Assembly (NCBI RefSeq): GCF_000725125.1
Contig: NZ_JFCB01000008.1
Span: 1 to 64,000, forward strand
Origin: Streptomyces toyocaensis
GTDB lineage: Bacteria > Actinomycetota > Actinomycetes > Streptomycetales > Streptomycetaceae
Length of the DNA: 64,000 nt
Reading direction: 5' to 3'
Below the pieces are notes generated by a model. That model was not told where the DNA came from. It ran no database searches and saw nothing but the letters and a program-made list of their open reading frames with translations. Below are positions 42,117-50,911 of the stretch, in pieces (the stretch's first letter is position 1; each line of letters opens with the position of its first letter). The translations under genes were made by a program, and so were the position numbers.

Positions 42117-42719
42117 TCAGGCCGACACCAGCACCCTCGCCCGGCGGGCGTCCGCCAGGGCACCGGAGGTGAGCACCGGGCGGGGCACCAGGATTCCGCA
42201 GTCCGCGCAGACCGGGCCCGCCGAGGGCTCGTGATCCAGGTCGTGGCGCCACATGAGCCGTTCCCCCCGGCACACGGGGCAGGCCGAACCCGGCTCGCGC
42301 TCCAGCGCGGCGATGAGCCGCCGCAGCACCTCGGCCAGCGGCTCCCGCGGATGCACTCGCGGATCGTCGCACCAGGCCACACCGAAACCGCCCCAGGTCA
42401 GCCGGTGCCAGTCGTCCACACTGCCCGGACTGCGCAGCCCGTCGTGCTTCTCCTTCCTGCGGCGCTCGGCGAACTCCATCTCATAGGCCAGCCAGACCGC
42501 CCGGGCCTCCTCCAGCTCGTCCAGTGCGGCCACGAGCCGCACCGGGTCGACGGAGCGGTCCTCGGGATCGAACCCGGCCCGCGCACACAGATGGTCCCAG
42601 GTCGCCCTGTGCCCGTAAGGGGCGAATCGCTCAAGGCACTTGCGCAGCGAGTAGCGCCGCAGTGCCAGATCGCACCGTGGATCTCGGACCTGTCTCGCCA
42701 GACTCCGGAAACCGGCCAT
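42117..42719 (-). CDS. Conserved-looking hypothetical protein with C-terminal zinc ribbon
   Basis: A 200-residue protein. The first 110 residues are alpha-helical and charged (LRKCLERFAPYGHRATWDHLCARAGFDPED, LDELEEARAVWLAYEMEFAERRRKEK). The C-terminus holds two CxxC knuckles, CPVC and CADC, 22 residues apart, forming a probable zinc ribbon. I do not recognise the family. It lies 158 bases after the RNA ligase start on the same strand, so a link to RNA metabolism is possible but unproven. Confidence 0.7.
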   Translation of the reverse strand: MAGFRSLARQVRDPRCDLALRRYSLRKCLERFAPYGHRATWDHLCARAGFDPEDRSVDPVRLVAALDELEEARAVWLAYEMEFAERRRKEKHDGLRSPGSVDDWHRLTWGGFGVAWCDDPRVHPREPLAEVLRRLIAALEREPGSACPVCRGERLMWRHDLDHEPSAGPVCADCGILVPRPVLTSGALADARRARVLVSA

Positions 42720-43155
42720 CGTCCTGCACCTCCGTCACACCTGCACCTGTAATCCGGTCACTTCGGCGTCGTCGAACGGACGTCGCCGAATAGACGTGTC
42801 GACACGCGAATCGGCTCCCTCCCTTTTCGATGGCCCCCATCAGCCGGCCGCGGGGACTGCGGTCCAACTCCCTTGACGCGCGCTTCAGTTGTGGTCGTCC
42901 GCGGGGAAAACCGCGGTGATGCGCCGCGTGCCCCTCCCGGTGGGGAGGAACCTCGTCTGCCTGAGAACTCCCCGCAACTTCCACGGGTTCCTGAAGAGCC
43001 CGCCGATATGCACACCGATCCCCGGCCTGCCGGCGCCGGCGCCCCGGCCGGGGGCCGGTGGCCCCACCGAACCGCAGGTCACAGAGCCGGGGCGGGCGGA
43101 CACGGAACGGCGGCGGGCCGCCGTACGCGACCCGCCGCCGTCCCCGCCGTCACGC
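42720..43155. other. 436-base gap: upstream region and a terminator
   Basis: Contains the promoter region of the zinc-ribbon gene on the right of its ATG, a 12-base perfect palindrome CGTGTCGACACG at 42795-42806 of unknown meaning, and the terminator of the muramidase gene at 43107-43141. No supported gene is seen; frames here are shadows without ribosome sites. Confidence 0.6.
43107..43141 (-). terminator. Terminator hairpin of the muramidase gene
   Basis: ACGGCGGCGGG (43107-43117) pairs with CCCGCCGCCGT (43131-43141) across 13 bases, beginning 15 bases after the stop codon. Confidence 0.6.
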
Positions 43156-44409
43156 TCAGCGGTAGAGCAGGTACTCCCGCCGCATCCTCCGGAACCCCGC
43201 CAGCTCCTCCTGCCAGCCGGCCACCACCTCGTCCGTGTCCGCGCCCGCGTCGATCAACGTGCGCACGAGCGTCGAGCCGGTGAGCCTGTCGATCCAGTTG
43301 TCCGGGCGCCAGGCGAAGCCGCTCCACGACCGCTTCGCCGAGACCAGCAGCCCGATCCCGGTGCGCACCGGATCGAACGCCTCCCGGTCGTGCACGTGCA
43401 GCTGCACGCCTCCGACCGTCTTCCCCTGGAACTTGGAGAACGTCGGCGCGAAGTACGCCTCCCGGAAGCGCACCCCCGCCAGCCCCAGCCCGTTCGCCGC
43501 GGCCGCCCAGCGCCCGTCGATCCCCTCCGCGCCCAGCAGCTCGAACGGCCGGGTGGTCCCGCGCCCCTCCGACAGGTTCGTGCCCTCGAACAGACACGTC
43601 CCCGCGTACACCAGTGCCGTCTCGGGCGTCGGCATGTTCGGGCTCGGCGGCACCCACGGCAGCCCGGAGGCGTCGTAGAAGTCCGACCGCCTCCAGCCGG
43701 ACATCCGTACGGTCTCCAGCTGCACCGGCGTCGTCAGGAACTCCCCGTTGAACAGCCGCGCCAGCTCCGCCACGGTCATCCCGTGCGCCTGCGAGATCGG
43801 CTGCCGGCCGACGAAGGTCGCGAACTCCTTGTGCAGCACCGGGCCCAGCGCCGCCCGCCCGCTCACCGGGTTCGGCCGGTCCAGGACCATGAACCGCTTG
43901 CCCGCGAGCGCGGCCGCCTCCATGCAGTCGAACAGCGTCCAGATGTACGTGTAGAACCGCGCGCCGACGTCCTGGATGTCGAAGACCACCGTGTCCACCC
44001 CGGACGCGGTGAAGACGTCGGCGAGCGCCTGACCGCTCTTCAGATACGTGTCGTAGACGGGCAGGCCGGTCGCCGGATCGTCGTAGCGGCCCTCGGAGCC
44101 GCCCGCCTGCGCGGTGCCCCGGAAGCCGTGCTCGGGCCCGAAGACGGCGATGAGGTCGACACGGTCGTCGCCGTGCATGACGTCGACGATGTGCCGTACG
44201 TCCCGGGTGATGCCGGTGGGGTTGGTGACCACGCCCACCCGCTGCCCGTCGAGCGGCGCGTAGCCGTCCGCGGCGAGCCGTTCGAACCCGGTGCGCGCCC
44301 CCCGGCCGACCCCGTGCTCCGCCGCGGGGCCGGTCGCGGCCGCCGCCGGAGCGGCGGCGGCCGCGACCGCGGCGGTGGTGGCGAACAGGCTCCGTCTGGA
44401 CAGCTTCAT
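43156..44409 (-). CDS. Secreted NamZ-type exo-beta-N-acetylmuramidase (DUF1343)
   Basis: A 417-residue exported protein with a Tat signal (MKLSRRSLFATTAAVAAAAA, twin Arg-Arg-Ser-Leu-Phe) cleaved after the Ala-rich stretch near residue 28. The mature part has the DUF1343/NamZ pattern: VGVVTNPTGITRDVRHIVDVM, AVFGPEHGFRGTAQAGG, VVFDIQDVGARFYTYIWTL, VLDRPNPVSG, and FEGTNLSEGRGTTRPFELLGA. NamZ releases terminal N-acetylmuramic acid from cell-wall fragments, so it likely acts in peptidoglycan turnover outside the cell. ATG at 44409 is set by the signal peptide. Confidence 0.9.
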   Translation of the reverse strand: MKLSRRSLFATTAAVAAAAAPAAAATGPAAEHGVGRGARTGFERLAADGYAPLDGQRVGVVTNPTGITRDVRHIVDVMHGDDRVDLIAVFGPEHGFRGTAQAGGSEGRYDDPATGLPVYDTYLKSGQALADVFTASGVDTVVFDIQDVGARFYTYIWTLFDCMEAAALAGKRFMVLDRPNPVSGRAALGPVLHKEFATFVGRQPISQAHGMTVAELARLFNGEFLTTPVQLETVRMSGWRRSDFYDASGLPWVPPSPNMPTPETALVYAGTCLFEGTNLSEGRGTTRPFELLGAEGIDGRWAAAANGLGLAGVRFREAYFAPTFSKFQGKTVGGVQLHVHDREAFDPVRTGIGLLVSAKRSWSGFAWRPDNWIDRLTGSTLVRTLIDAGADTDEVVAGWQEELAGFRRMRREYLLYR

Positions 44410-44520
44410 TCGGTGACCTCCGTGATCGCGGCAGGTGTCATGCCCACGCACGCTAGCGCGCGTGACCGCCCCGGGGAACGAACCGGACCGACCTCGCCCG
44501 GAACGCCTCTTCCACCGGGC

Positions 44521-44536
44521 ATACCGACCGGTTAGT
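44521..44536. promoter_or_regulatory. CCGACCGGT-type operator before the SDR gene
   Basis: ATACCGACCGGTTAGT lies 43-58 bases before the ATG at 44579 and matches the perfect palindrome at 50756-50767 in 10 of 12 core positions. Confidence 0.5.
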
Positions 44537-44578
44537 CTGACCGCCGGAAGCCGCTGGGAGCCGCGTCGAAGGAGACCG

Positions 44579-45352
44579 ATGGTGCAAGCCGTGCAGGGTG
44601 CGAAGGTGGTCGTCACGGGAGCCGGGGGCGGCATCGGAGCGGCGCTCGCCCGGCGCTTCGCCGCCCAGGGGGCGAGGGTCGTCGTCAACGACCTGGACGC
44701 CGACCGCGCCAAGTCCGTCGCCGAGGAGATCGGCGGCCTGGCGGTCCCGGGCGACGCCTCCGCGATCGTCGGCGAGGCCCGGGAGGCGCTCGGCGGGACG
44801 GTCGACGTCTACTGCGCCAACGCCGGCGTCGGCCGCGACGGCGGTGAGCCCGGCGAGCCGCTCGACGAGGGGGGCTGGGCCCTCTCCTGGGACGTCAACG
44901 TCATGGCGCACGTCCGCGCGGCGCACGCACTGCTCCCGGACTGGCTGGAGCGCGGCAGCGGCCGCTTCGTCTCCACCGTCTCCGCCGCCGGACTGCTCAC
45001 CATGATCGGCACCGCCCCCTACAGCGTCACCAAGCACGGTGCGTACGCCTTCGCCGAGTGGCTGTCCCTGACGTACCGCCACCGCGGCGTCAGGGTCCAC
45101 GCGATCTGCCCGCAGGGCGTGCGCACCGACATGCTCGACGCCAGCGGCAGCGCGGGGGACCTGGTGCTCAGGCCGACCGCGATCGAACCGGACGACGTGG
45201 CCGACGCCCTCTTCCGCGGCATCGAGGAGGACCGCTTCCTGATCCTCCCGCACCCCGAGGTCGCCGAGTACTACCAGGCCCGCGCCGCCGACCCGGACCG
45301 CTGGCTCTCCGGCATGAACCGCATCCAGCAGCACTGGGAGACGACCCGGTGA
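44579..45352 (+). CDS. Short-chain dehydrogenase/reductase
   Basis: A 257-residue SDR. The cofactor loop is TGAGGGIG (13-20), NAGVG is at 81-85, and the catalytic set is Ser135, Tyr148 and Lys152 (SAAGLLTMIGTAPYSVTK). D38 in NDLD suggests NAD(H). ATG at 44579 has AAGGAGA upstream. By position among acyl-CoA genes it may act on a 3-hydroxyacyl-CoA or related alcohol. A TetR gene follows 180 bases later in the same direction. Confidence 0.92.
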   Translation: MVQAVQGAKVVVTGAGGGIGAALARRFAAQGARVVVNDLDADRAKSVAEEIGGLAVPGDASAIVGEAREALGGTVDVYCANAGVGRDGGEPGEPLDEGGWALSWDVNVMAHVRAAHALLPDWLERGSGRFVSTVSAAGLLTMIGTAPYSVTKHGAYAFAEWLSLTYRHRGVRVHAICPQGVRTDMLDASGSAGDLVLRPTAIEPDDVADALFRGIEEDRFLILPHPEVAEYYQARAADPDRWLSGMNRIQQHWETTR

Positions 45353-45532
45353 CCGTCCCCCGGGCGGACCCGGCTGTGCCCGCAGCGCGCGGCGGGGGCA
45401 GACTGGCCGCCTGCGAGGATCCGCGCCGGGCGGAGGTCCCGCCGGACGTGCCGGGCGCGCTCGGTGGGAAGATCTCCCGGCGGGAACCGCGTTCCCCGAC
45501 CCACGACGACTGACAGCGACACGGAAAGGCGG

Positions 45533-46135
45533 GTGGCCGCAGTGCCCAGGACGACGGACGGTGACGGAACTCCTGTGCCGCAGCGGCTCCTGGCCGCCGC
45601 CACCCGGCTCTTCGCCGAGCGGGGCTACGACCGCACCTCGGTGCAGGAGATCGTCGAGGCGGCCGGCGTCACCAAGGGGGCGCTGTACCACTACTTCGGC
45701 TCCAAGGACGACCTGCTGCACGAGGTGTACGCCCGCGTGCTGCGCGTCCAGCAGGAACGCCTGGACGCCTACGCGGACGCCGACGAGCCGATCGAGAAGC
45801 GGCTGCGCCAAGCGGCGGCCGACGTCGTCGTCACCACGATCGAGAACCTCGACGACGCCTCGATCTTCTTCCGCTCCATGCACCACCTCAGCCCGGAGAA
45901 GAACAAGCAGGTGCGCGCCGAGCGCCGGCGCTACCACGAACGCTTCCGCGCGCTGATCGAGGAGGGCCGGCGCGAGGGCGTCTTCTCCACGGCGACCCCG
46001 GCCGACCTCGTCGTCGACTACCACTTCGGCTCCGTGCACCACCTGTCCACCTGGTACCGCCCCGACGGCCCGCTCAGCCCGCAGGAGGTCGCCGATCACC
46101 TGGCGGACCTGCTGCTGCGGGCCCTGCGTCCCTGA
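45533..46135 (+). CDS. TetR family regulator downstream of the SDR
   Basis: A 200-residue regulator: HTH at about 18-64 (RLLAAATRLFAERGYDRTSVQEIVEAAGVTKGALYHYFGSKDDLLHEVY) and a C-terminal domain with MHHLSPEKNKQVRAERRRYHERFRALIEEG, as in KstR2/FadR-like regulators of lipid catabolism. Start is GTG at 45533 with GGAAAGG upstream; GTG at 45542 is an alternative. The 3' end overlaps the convergent LysR gene by 62 bases. It is the best candidate to bind the CCGACCGGT palindromes nearby. Confidence 0.88.
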   Translation: MAAVPRTTDGDGTPVPQRLLAAATRLFAERGYDRTSVQEIVEAAGVTKGALYHYFGSKDDLLHEVYARVLRVQQERLDAYADADEPIEKRLRQAAADVVVTTIENLDDASIFFRSMHHLSPEKNKQVRAERRRYHERFRALIEEGRREGVFSTATPADLVVDYHFGSVHHLSTWYRPDGPLSPQEVADHLADLLLRALRP

Positions 46136-47012
46136 GCCGTCCGCGATCCACGAGGTGATCGAGCAGGGCGCCCGCCGCCGGGTTGCGGGGCCGTGACCCG
46201 CGCCCGGCCAGCACCACCGTGCGCCCCGGCTCCGGCTGCCGGACGGTGACGCACGGCAGCCCCGCCCGCTCACCGATCGGCCGGGGCACGAAGGCCACCC
46301 CGATCCCGGCCCGCACCAGATCCACCAGCAGCCCCGCCTGGGTGACGTCACAGGTGATCCGGCGCGTGAGACCGCAGTGGGCGGCCAGCCGGCGCACGGC
46401 CGTCTCCAGGCCCGTCCCGGCGCGGAAGTCGACGAACGGCTCCTCGGCGAGATCGCTGATCCGCGTCTTCCCCGCCCCGGCGAGGGGATGTCCCGGCGCG
46501 GTGATCAGCACCAGCTCCTCGTGCCAGGTCGCGTGCACCGCCAGCCCCTCCGGAAGTTCCCGCCTGTCCGGCGCCAGGTACGCCAGATCCAGCTCGCCCG
46601 CCCGCAGGGCCTCGGTCAGCCCGTCCACCGGGGCGTCGCGGACGGAGACCTGGACGCCGGGGAACCGCTGGTGGAAGGCGGCCAGTTCACCCGGCAGATC
46701 CACACAGGTCAGCGTCTGGATGGTGCCGATGGCCACCCGGCCGCTGTCCAGCCCGGCCACCGCCGCCACCGCTTCCCGCGCGGACCGCTCCCCGGCCAGC
46801 AGGGCCCGCGCCCGCGGCAGCAGCGCCCGCCCCGCCTCCGTGAGCACCACCCGCCGGCCGGTGCGGTCGAACAGTTCGGCGCCCAGCTCCCGCTCCAGAT
46901 TGCGGATCGAGGTGCTGAGCGCCGACTGCACGATCAGCTCGGCACGCGCGGCGGCGGTGAAAGTGCCCTCGGTGACGACCGCCATGAAATGGCGCAGCTG
47001 GCGGATCTCCAT
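46074..47012 (-). CDS. LysR family transcriptional regulator
   Basis: A 312-residue full-length LysR protein: N-terminal HTH (MEIRQLRHFMAVVTEGTFTAAARAELIVQSALSTSIRNLERELGAELFDRTGRRVVLTEAG, 1-60) and a periplasmic-binding-like effector domain (VAIGTIQTLTCVDLPGELAAFHQRFPGVQV onwards). The target is unclear; a 48-codon frame diverges from it. Its C-terminus is proline-rich and reads through the end of the convergent TetR gene. Confidence 0.92.
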   Translation of the reverse strand: MEIRQLRHFMAVVTEGTFTAAARAELIVQSALSTSIRNLERELGAELFDRTGRRVVLTEAGRALLPRARALLAGERSAREAVAAVAGLDSGRVAIGTIQTLTCVDLPGELAAFHQRFPGVQVSVRDAPVDGLTEALRAGELDLAYLAPDRRELPEGLAVHATWHEELVLITAPGHPLAGAGKTRISDLAEEPFVDFRAGTGLETAVRRLAAHCGLTRRITCDVTQAGLLVDLVRAGIGVAFVPRPIGERAGLPCVTVRQPEPGRTVVLAGRGSRPRNPAAGALLDHLVDRGRLRDAGPAAAGPPGDRRPPAG

Positions 47013-47087
47013 CCATCGATTTTACTGATCGTTCCGAGCGAAACCATCTGTTGGACCGCTGGGCCGGGGCGCGCGGATGCTGAGTGC

Positions 47088-47234
47088 ATGGATCTCGTAC
47101 CGGCCCTGTGGACCACTGCATACTCCCCGCACGCCCCCACCGCGCGCCGCCTGCTGGCCCGCAGGCTCCTGCGCCTGCGTGACGCCCTGCGCGCCCTGGC
47201 GCTGGCGGACCACACCCCGTCCGGCGGCTACTAG
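47088..47234 (+). CDS. Possible small protein, 48 aa, divergent from LysR
   Basis: A 48-residue frame (MDLVPALWTTAYSPHAP to ALADHTPSGGY) rich in Leu and Arg, with an amphipathic helix in the middle. It begins 76 bases from the LysR start in the divergent position where LysR targets usually lie. No clear ribosome site and no recognised domain, so it may be spurious. Confidence 0.3.
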   Translation: MDLVPALWTTAYSPHAPTARRLLARRLLRLRDALRALALADHTPSGGY

Positions 47235-47298
47235 CCACCGCGAGACACCCGCACCTCAGCCGGGACCGGGACCGCTCGCGGGTGGTTCGGGCAGCCAG

Positions 47299-48087
47299 TC
47301 ACGGGCCGGGGTCGTACTCCAGCCACCGGCTCCGTCCGGCTTCCTCCGCACAGGCGAGGGTGAGGCCGTTCAGCCCCGGGTGCCCGCTGCCGGTCCGCCA
47401 CAGCAGCGACCAGGCGTACAGCGGCGTGGGATCGACCAGAGGCACGGAGCGAAACCCGGGGACCTCCGGCAGCGGCACGTCGGCGGGTACCAGCGAGAAG
47501 CGCCGTGGCTCCTCCGCCACCTCGGTGATGAGGTGGGCGAGCCCCAGGTTGACGCCTGTCGCCGTGCTCCGGATGCCGAACCGGAGGGCGAACCGGTGGA
47601 GGAAGTCGAGCCGGTCCAGCGCACCGGGCGCCCACAGCACGCTGTCCCGCAACTGGTCCGGTCGCACAGCGGGTTCGGCTGCGAGCGGGTGCTCGACGCT
47701 CAGTACGGCGTCCACCGGTTCGAGGCGGACGAGGTGGTGCGCGAGTCCGGCGGGCAGCGGGGGGTGGACGCGGCCGAAGGCCGCGTCGATGTCGCCGTGC
47801 AGCAGCGCCGTCGTCACCGACGGCAGATCGCGTCCGTGCCCCGACACCAGTGCCCCGGCGCGTCCGGCGACCCGGGCCAGCGTCCGCATCGGCGCGTAGA
47901 GGTGCCCCCAGACATCCACGCGCAGCGGACGGTCCGTGCCGGCCACCGCCGCGACGGCGGCGTCGGCGGCGGCCACGGCCCGGCGGGCCGGCGGGAGGAA
48001 CCGCCGGCCGGCCTCGGTGAGGCGTACGCCGTCGCCGCCGCGCCGGAACAACTCGGTGCCGAGCCGGGACTCCAGCCTCCTCCGCAC
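47299..48087 (-). pseudogene. Truncated LysR family regulator lacking its first DNA-binding helices
   Basis: A 262-residue frame homologous to LysR proteins from the wing region (RRRLESRLGTELFRRGGDGVRLTEAGRRFLPPARR) through a complete effector domain. About 30-35 N-terminal residues, including the recognition helix, are missing: upstream in frame a TAG stop occurs four codons before the GTG at 48087, and the DNA there belongs to a hydrolase gene on the other strand. It cannot bind DNA normally and is probably a decayed gene. Confidence 0.8.
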
Positions 48088-48096
48088 CGGACACGC

Positions 48097-48374
48097 CTAC
48101 CTACGGCGCGCGGAGGACGCCGGATCATCCCGTTCGGCCGGTGAGTACCTGCTGACGGCGGCCCGGTGGTTCCACCTGGCCACCCTGGCGCCGTCCGCGG
48201 AAGCGCCTCGTGCCGCCGTCGAGGCCGATCAGGCACTCGGCCGGGCACTCACCCTGCTGGAGCCCGGCGCGCGACGGGTGAGCGGCGAGGGATTCACCGG
48301 CTGGCTGCGCGGCCCCGCCGACGCGCCGGGGACCGTGGTCGTCGTCCCCGGTCTCGACTCGGCCAAGGAGGCCG
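48097..48374 (+). pseudogene. Internal fragment of an alpha/beta hydrolase (FrsA/DUF1100-type)
   Basis: In the plus frame the DNA codes for AYLRRAEDAGSSRSAGEYLL, then AARWFHLATLAP, and later GFTGWLRGPADAPGTVVVVPGLDSAKE, which reads like the middle of a larger hydrolase: the helical cap followed by the start of the catalytic domain (oxyanion strand). Both the N-terminus and the whole catalytic core with the nucleophile are missing. It abuts the truncated LysR on the left and unrelated sequence on the right, so it marks a deletion scar. Confidence 0.7.
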
Positions 48375-48470
48375 TACCCGCGCACGGCGACGACGACGTA
48401 CGGCAGGTCGGCCCCGGTGCCTCGGGGGTCATGGCCGGCGCCGACACGTTCCCGCCGGGACGGGCGGACC

Positions 48471-49685
48471 CTAGAGGTACTTCTTCAGCTCCCGGCGCGC
48501 CAGCGACCGCTGGTGCACCTCGTCGGGCCCGTCGGCGATCATCAGCGTGCGGGCACCGGCGTACAGCTCGGCCAGCGGGTAGTCCTGGCTGACCCCGCCC
48601 GCGCCGTACAGCTGGATCGCCCGGTCGAGGATGCCGACGACCGTACGAGGCGTGGCGATCTTGATGGCCTGGATCTCGGTGTGGGCACCCCGGTTGCCGA
48701 CGGTGTCCATCATCCAGGCCGTCTTCAGCACCAGCAGCCGCAACTGCTCGACGGCCACGCGGGCGTCGGCGATCCAGTTCTGCACCACGCCCTGCTGCGC
48801 CAGCGCCTTGCCGAACGCGTCCCGGGACACCGCCCGCCGGCACATCAGCTCGATGGCCCGCTCGGCCATGCCGATCAGCCGCATGCAGTGGTGGATCCGG
48901 CCGGGACCGAGCCGGGCCTGCGCGATGGCGAAACCGCCGCCCTCCTCACCGATCAGGTTCGACACCGGCACGCGCGCGTGGTCGAAGACCACCTCGGCGT
49001 GGCCGCCGTGGTAGTGGTCCTCGTAGCCGAACACCTGCATGGCACGCTGGACGGTGACGCCCGGCGTGTCCCGCGGGACCAGGACCATGGACTGCTGACG
49101 GCGGATGTCCGGCCCCTCCGGGTCGGTCTTCCCCATCACGATGAAGATCGTGCAGTCCGGGTGCATCGCCCCGGAGATGTACCACTTGCGGCCGGTGATC
49201 ACGTACTCGTCGCCGTCCCGCTCGATGTGCGTGGTGATGTTGGTGGCGTCCGAGGAGGCCACCTCCGGCTCGGTCATCGCGAACGCCGAGCGGATCTCAC
49301 CCGCGAGCAGCGGCTCGAGCCACTGCTTCCTCTGCCGCTCGTCGCCGAACTGCGCCAGCACCTCCATGTTCCCCGTGTCGGGCGCCGCGCAGTTGGTGAC
49401 GGTCGGCGCGATCTGCGGGGAGCGGCCCATGATCTCGGCGAGCGGCGCGTACTGGAGGTTGGTCAGGCCGGCGCCGTACCCGTCGTCGGGCAGGAACAGG
49501 TTCCACAGCCCCTGCCTGCGGGCCTCGGCCTTCAGCTCCTCCACCACGGGGACGGACTCCCACGGCGAGGCCAGCCGTTCGCGCTGCTCGTGCGCGACCC
49601 GCTCGGCCGGGTAGACGTACTCGTCCATGAAGGCGAGGAGCCTGGCGCGCAGTTCCTCGGTGCGCGCGTCGAACGCGAAGTCCAT
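48471..49685 (-). CDS. Acyl-CoA dehydrogenase, ACAD10/11-like
   Basis: A 404-residue FAD enzyme. Signatures include FAMTEPEVASSDATNI (FAD/substrate), KWYISGAMHPDCTIFIVMGKTD, MQVFGYEDHYHGGHAEVVFDHARVP and, at the C-terminus, IQLYGAGGVSQDYPLAELYAGARTLMIADGPDEVHQ, where the usual catalytic Glu of short-chain enzymes is replaced by the DGPDEVH motif of long-chain/ACAD11-like members. It is 6 bases from the kinase-like gene upstream, reproducing as two genes the kinase plus dehydrogenase arrangement of ACAD11 proteins, which handle 4-hydroxy acyl-CoAs. Confidence 0.93.
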   Translation of the reverse strand: MDFAFDARTEELRARLLAFMDEYVYPAERVAHEQRERLASPWESVPVVEELKAEARRQGLWNLFLPDDGYGAGLTNLQYAPLAEIMGRSPQIAPTVTNCAAPDTGNMEVLAQFGDERQRKQWLEPLLAGEIRSAFAMTEPEVASSDATNITTHIERDGDEYVITGRKWYISGAMHPDCTIFIVMGKTDPEGPDIRRQQSMVLVPRDTPGVTVQRAMQVFGYEDHYHGGHAEVVFDHARVPVSNLIGEEGGGFAIAQARLGPGRIHHCMRLIGMAERAIELMCRRAVSRDAFGKALAQQGVVQNWIADARVAVEQLRLLVLKTAWMMDTVGNRGAHTEIQAIKIATPRTVVGILDRAIQLYGAGGVSQDYPLAELYAGARTLMIADGPDEVHQRSLARRELKKYL

Positions 49686-49691
49686 GTGCCG

Positions 49692-50714
49692 TCAGCCTTC
49701 CTGAAGAGTGGTCAGACCGTGCTCGATGAAGACCGGAACCAGATCGCCGATGCGGTCGAAGCCGCGCCCGACCGTCTGGCCCAGCGTGTAGCGGTAGTGG
49801 ATGCCCTCGAGGATCACCGCGAGCTTGAACCAGGCGAACGCCGTGTACCAGGAGACCGCGGAGACATCGCGCCCCGACCGCGCGGCGTAGCGCTCGATCA
49901 GCTCGGCCGGCGCGGGGTGCCCGGGAGCCTCGGCGGTCGTGGAGACGGGGGAGTCCGGCATGCTCAGCGGCATGCTGTACATCACCAGCAGCCCGAGGTC
50001 GGTCAACGGATCCCCGAGAGTGGACATCTCCCAGTCGAGGACGGCCTTGATCTCGTCGTCCTCGCCGATCAGCACGTTGTCGAGCCGGTAGTCACCGTGC
50101 ACCACGGTGGGCGCGGGGGAGGAGGGCAGTTCCCGCCCGAGCGCGGCGTGCAGCTCGTCGATGCCGGGGAGGTCCCGGTTGCGGGAGGCGTCCAGCTGCT
50201 TGCCCCAGCGCCGCAACTGCCGGTCCAGGAACCCCTCCGGCCTCCCGAAGTCCGCGAGCCCCACCTCGGCGGGATCGACGGCGTGCAGCTCGACGAGCGT
50301 GTCCACGAGGTTCAGCACGGCGTCCCGGGTGCGCCCGGGGCCGAGCGGGGCGAGCTGGCCCGCCGTGCGGTACGGGGTGCCCGCCACGAACTCCATGACG
50401 TAGAAGGGGGCTCCGAGCACCTCCTCGTCCTCGCACAGCAGCACGGGACGCGGGACGGGGACGGCGGTCGGGTGCAGCGCGCTGATCACCCGGTGCTCGC
50501 GCCGCATGTCGTGCGCGGTGGCCAGGACATGGCCGAGCGGAGGGCGCCGTACGACCCACCGCGAGCCGCCGTCGGAGACCGCGTACGTGAGGTTCGACCT
50601 GCCGCCCTCGATCAGCCGGCCGGAGAGCGGGCCGTCGACCAGGCCGGGCCGCTCCCGTTCGAGCAGGCCGCGAAGCCGGTCGAGATCGAGGCCGGGCGGG
50701 TGGTCGGGGCTCAT
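49692..50714 (-). CDS. ACAD11-type phosphotransferase (APH/ACAD10-like kinase)
   Basis: A 340-residue protein of the aminoglycoside/choline phosphotransferase fold. It has RLIEGGRSNLTYAVSDGGSRWVVRRPPLG (nucleotide loop and lysine-equivalent), the catalytic HGDYRLDNVLIGEDDEIKAVLDWEMSTLGDPLTDLGLL with Brenner-type HGD and DxE, and a helical C-terminal lobe. In the ACAD10/11 pathway such a domain phosphorylates the 4-hydroxyl of a hydroxyacyl-CoA before elimination. It precedes the acyl-CoA dehydrogenase by six bases. A perfect palindrome lies 42 bases before its ATG. Confidence 0.9.
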   Translation of the reverse strand: MSPDHPPGLDLDRLRGLLERERPGLVDGPLSGRLIEGGRSNLTYAVSDGGSRWVVRRPPLGHVLATAHDMRREHRVISALHPTAVPVPRPVLLCEDEEVLGAPFYVMEFVAGTPYRTAGQLAPLGPGRTRDAVLNLVDTLVELHAVDPAEVGLADFGRPEGFLDRQLRRWGKQLDASRNRDLPGIDELHAALGRELPSSPAPTVVHGDYRLDNVLIGEDDEIKAVLDWEMSTLGDPLTDLGLLVMYSMPLSMPDSPVSTTAEAPGHPAPAELIERYAARSGRDVSAVSWYTAFAWFKLAVILEGIHYRYTLGQTVGRGFDRIGDLVPVFIEHGLTTLQEG

Positions 50715-50752
50715 CGTCGCTCCTACGGGCAGGTGACAGTACCCGCCTTATG

Positions 50753-50770
50753 ATGCCGACCGGTCGGTAT
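50753..50770. promoter_or_regulatory. CCGACCGGTCGG palindrome, divergent promoter
   Basis: An 18-base palindrome with one mismatched pair and a perfect 12-base core (50756-50767). It stands before the kinase/dehydrogenase operon and may also serve the divergent oxidoreductase. Confidence 0.6.
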
Positions 50771-50911
50771 GTCGTCCAGAGCAAGGACGAAACGTGACCG
50801 GGCCCACGATAGGCGCTCCCCGCGGCCGCCGCCGGTCCCGCGGTGGCGCGAATGGCGTACATCGGGCCATTCGGCTTGCGCGGCGCGGGCGGACCCCGGA
50901 GGGTCGGACGC

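Noticed and set aside
42795..42806. CGTGTCGACACG palindrome as an operator
   Set aside because: A perfect 12-base palindrome, but single, with no second copy or linked regulator; chance is a fair explanation at this base composition.
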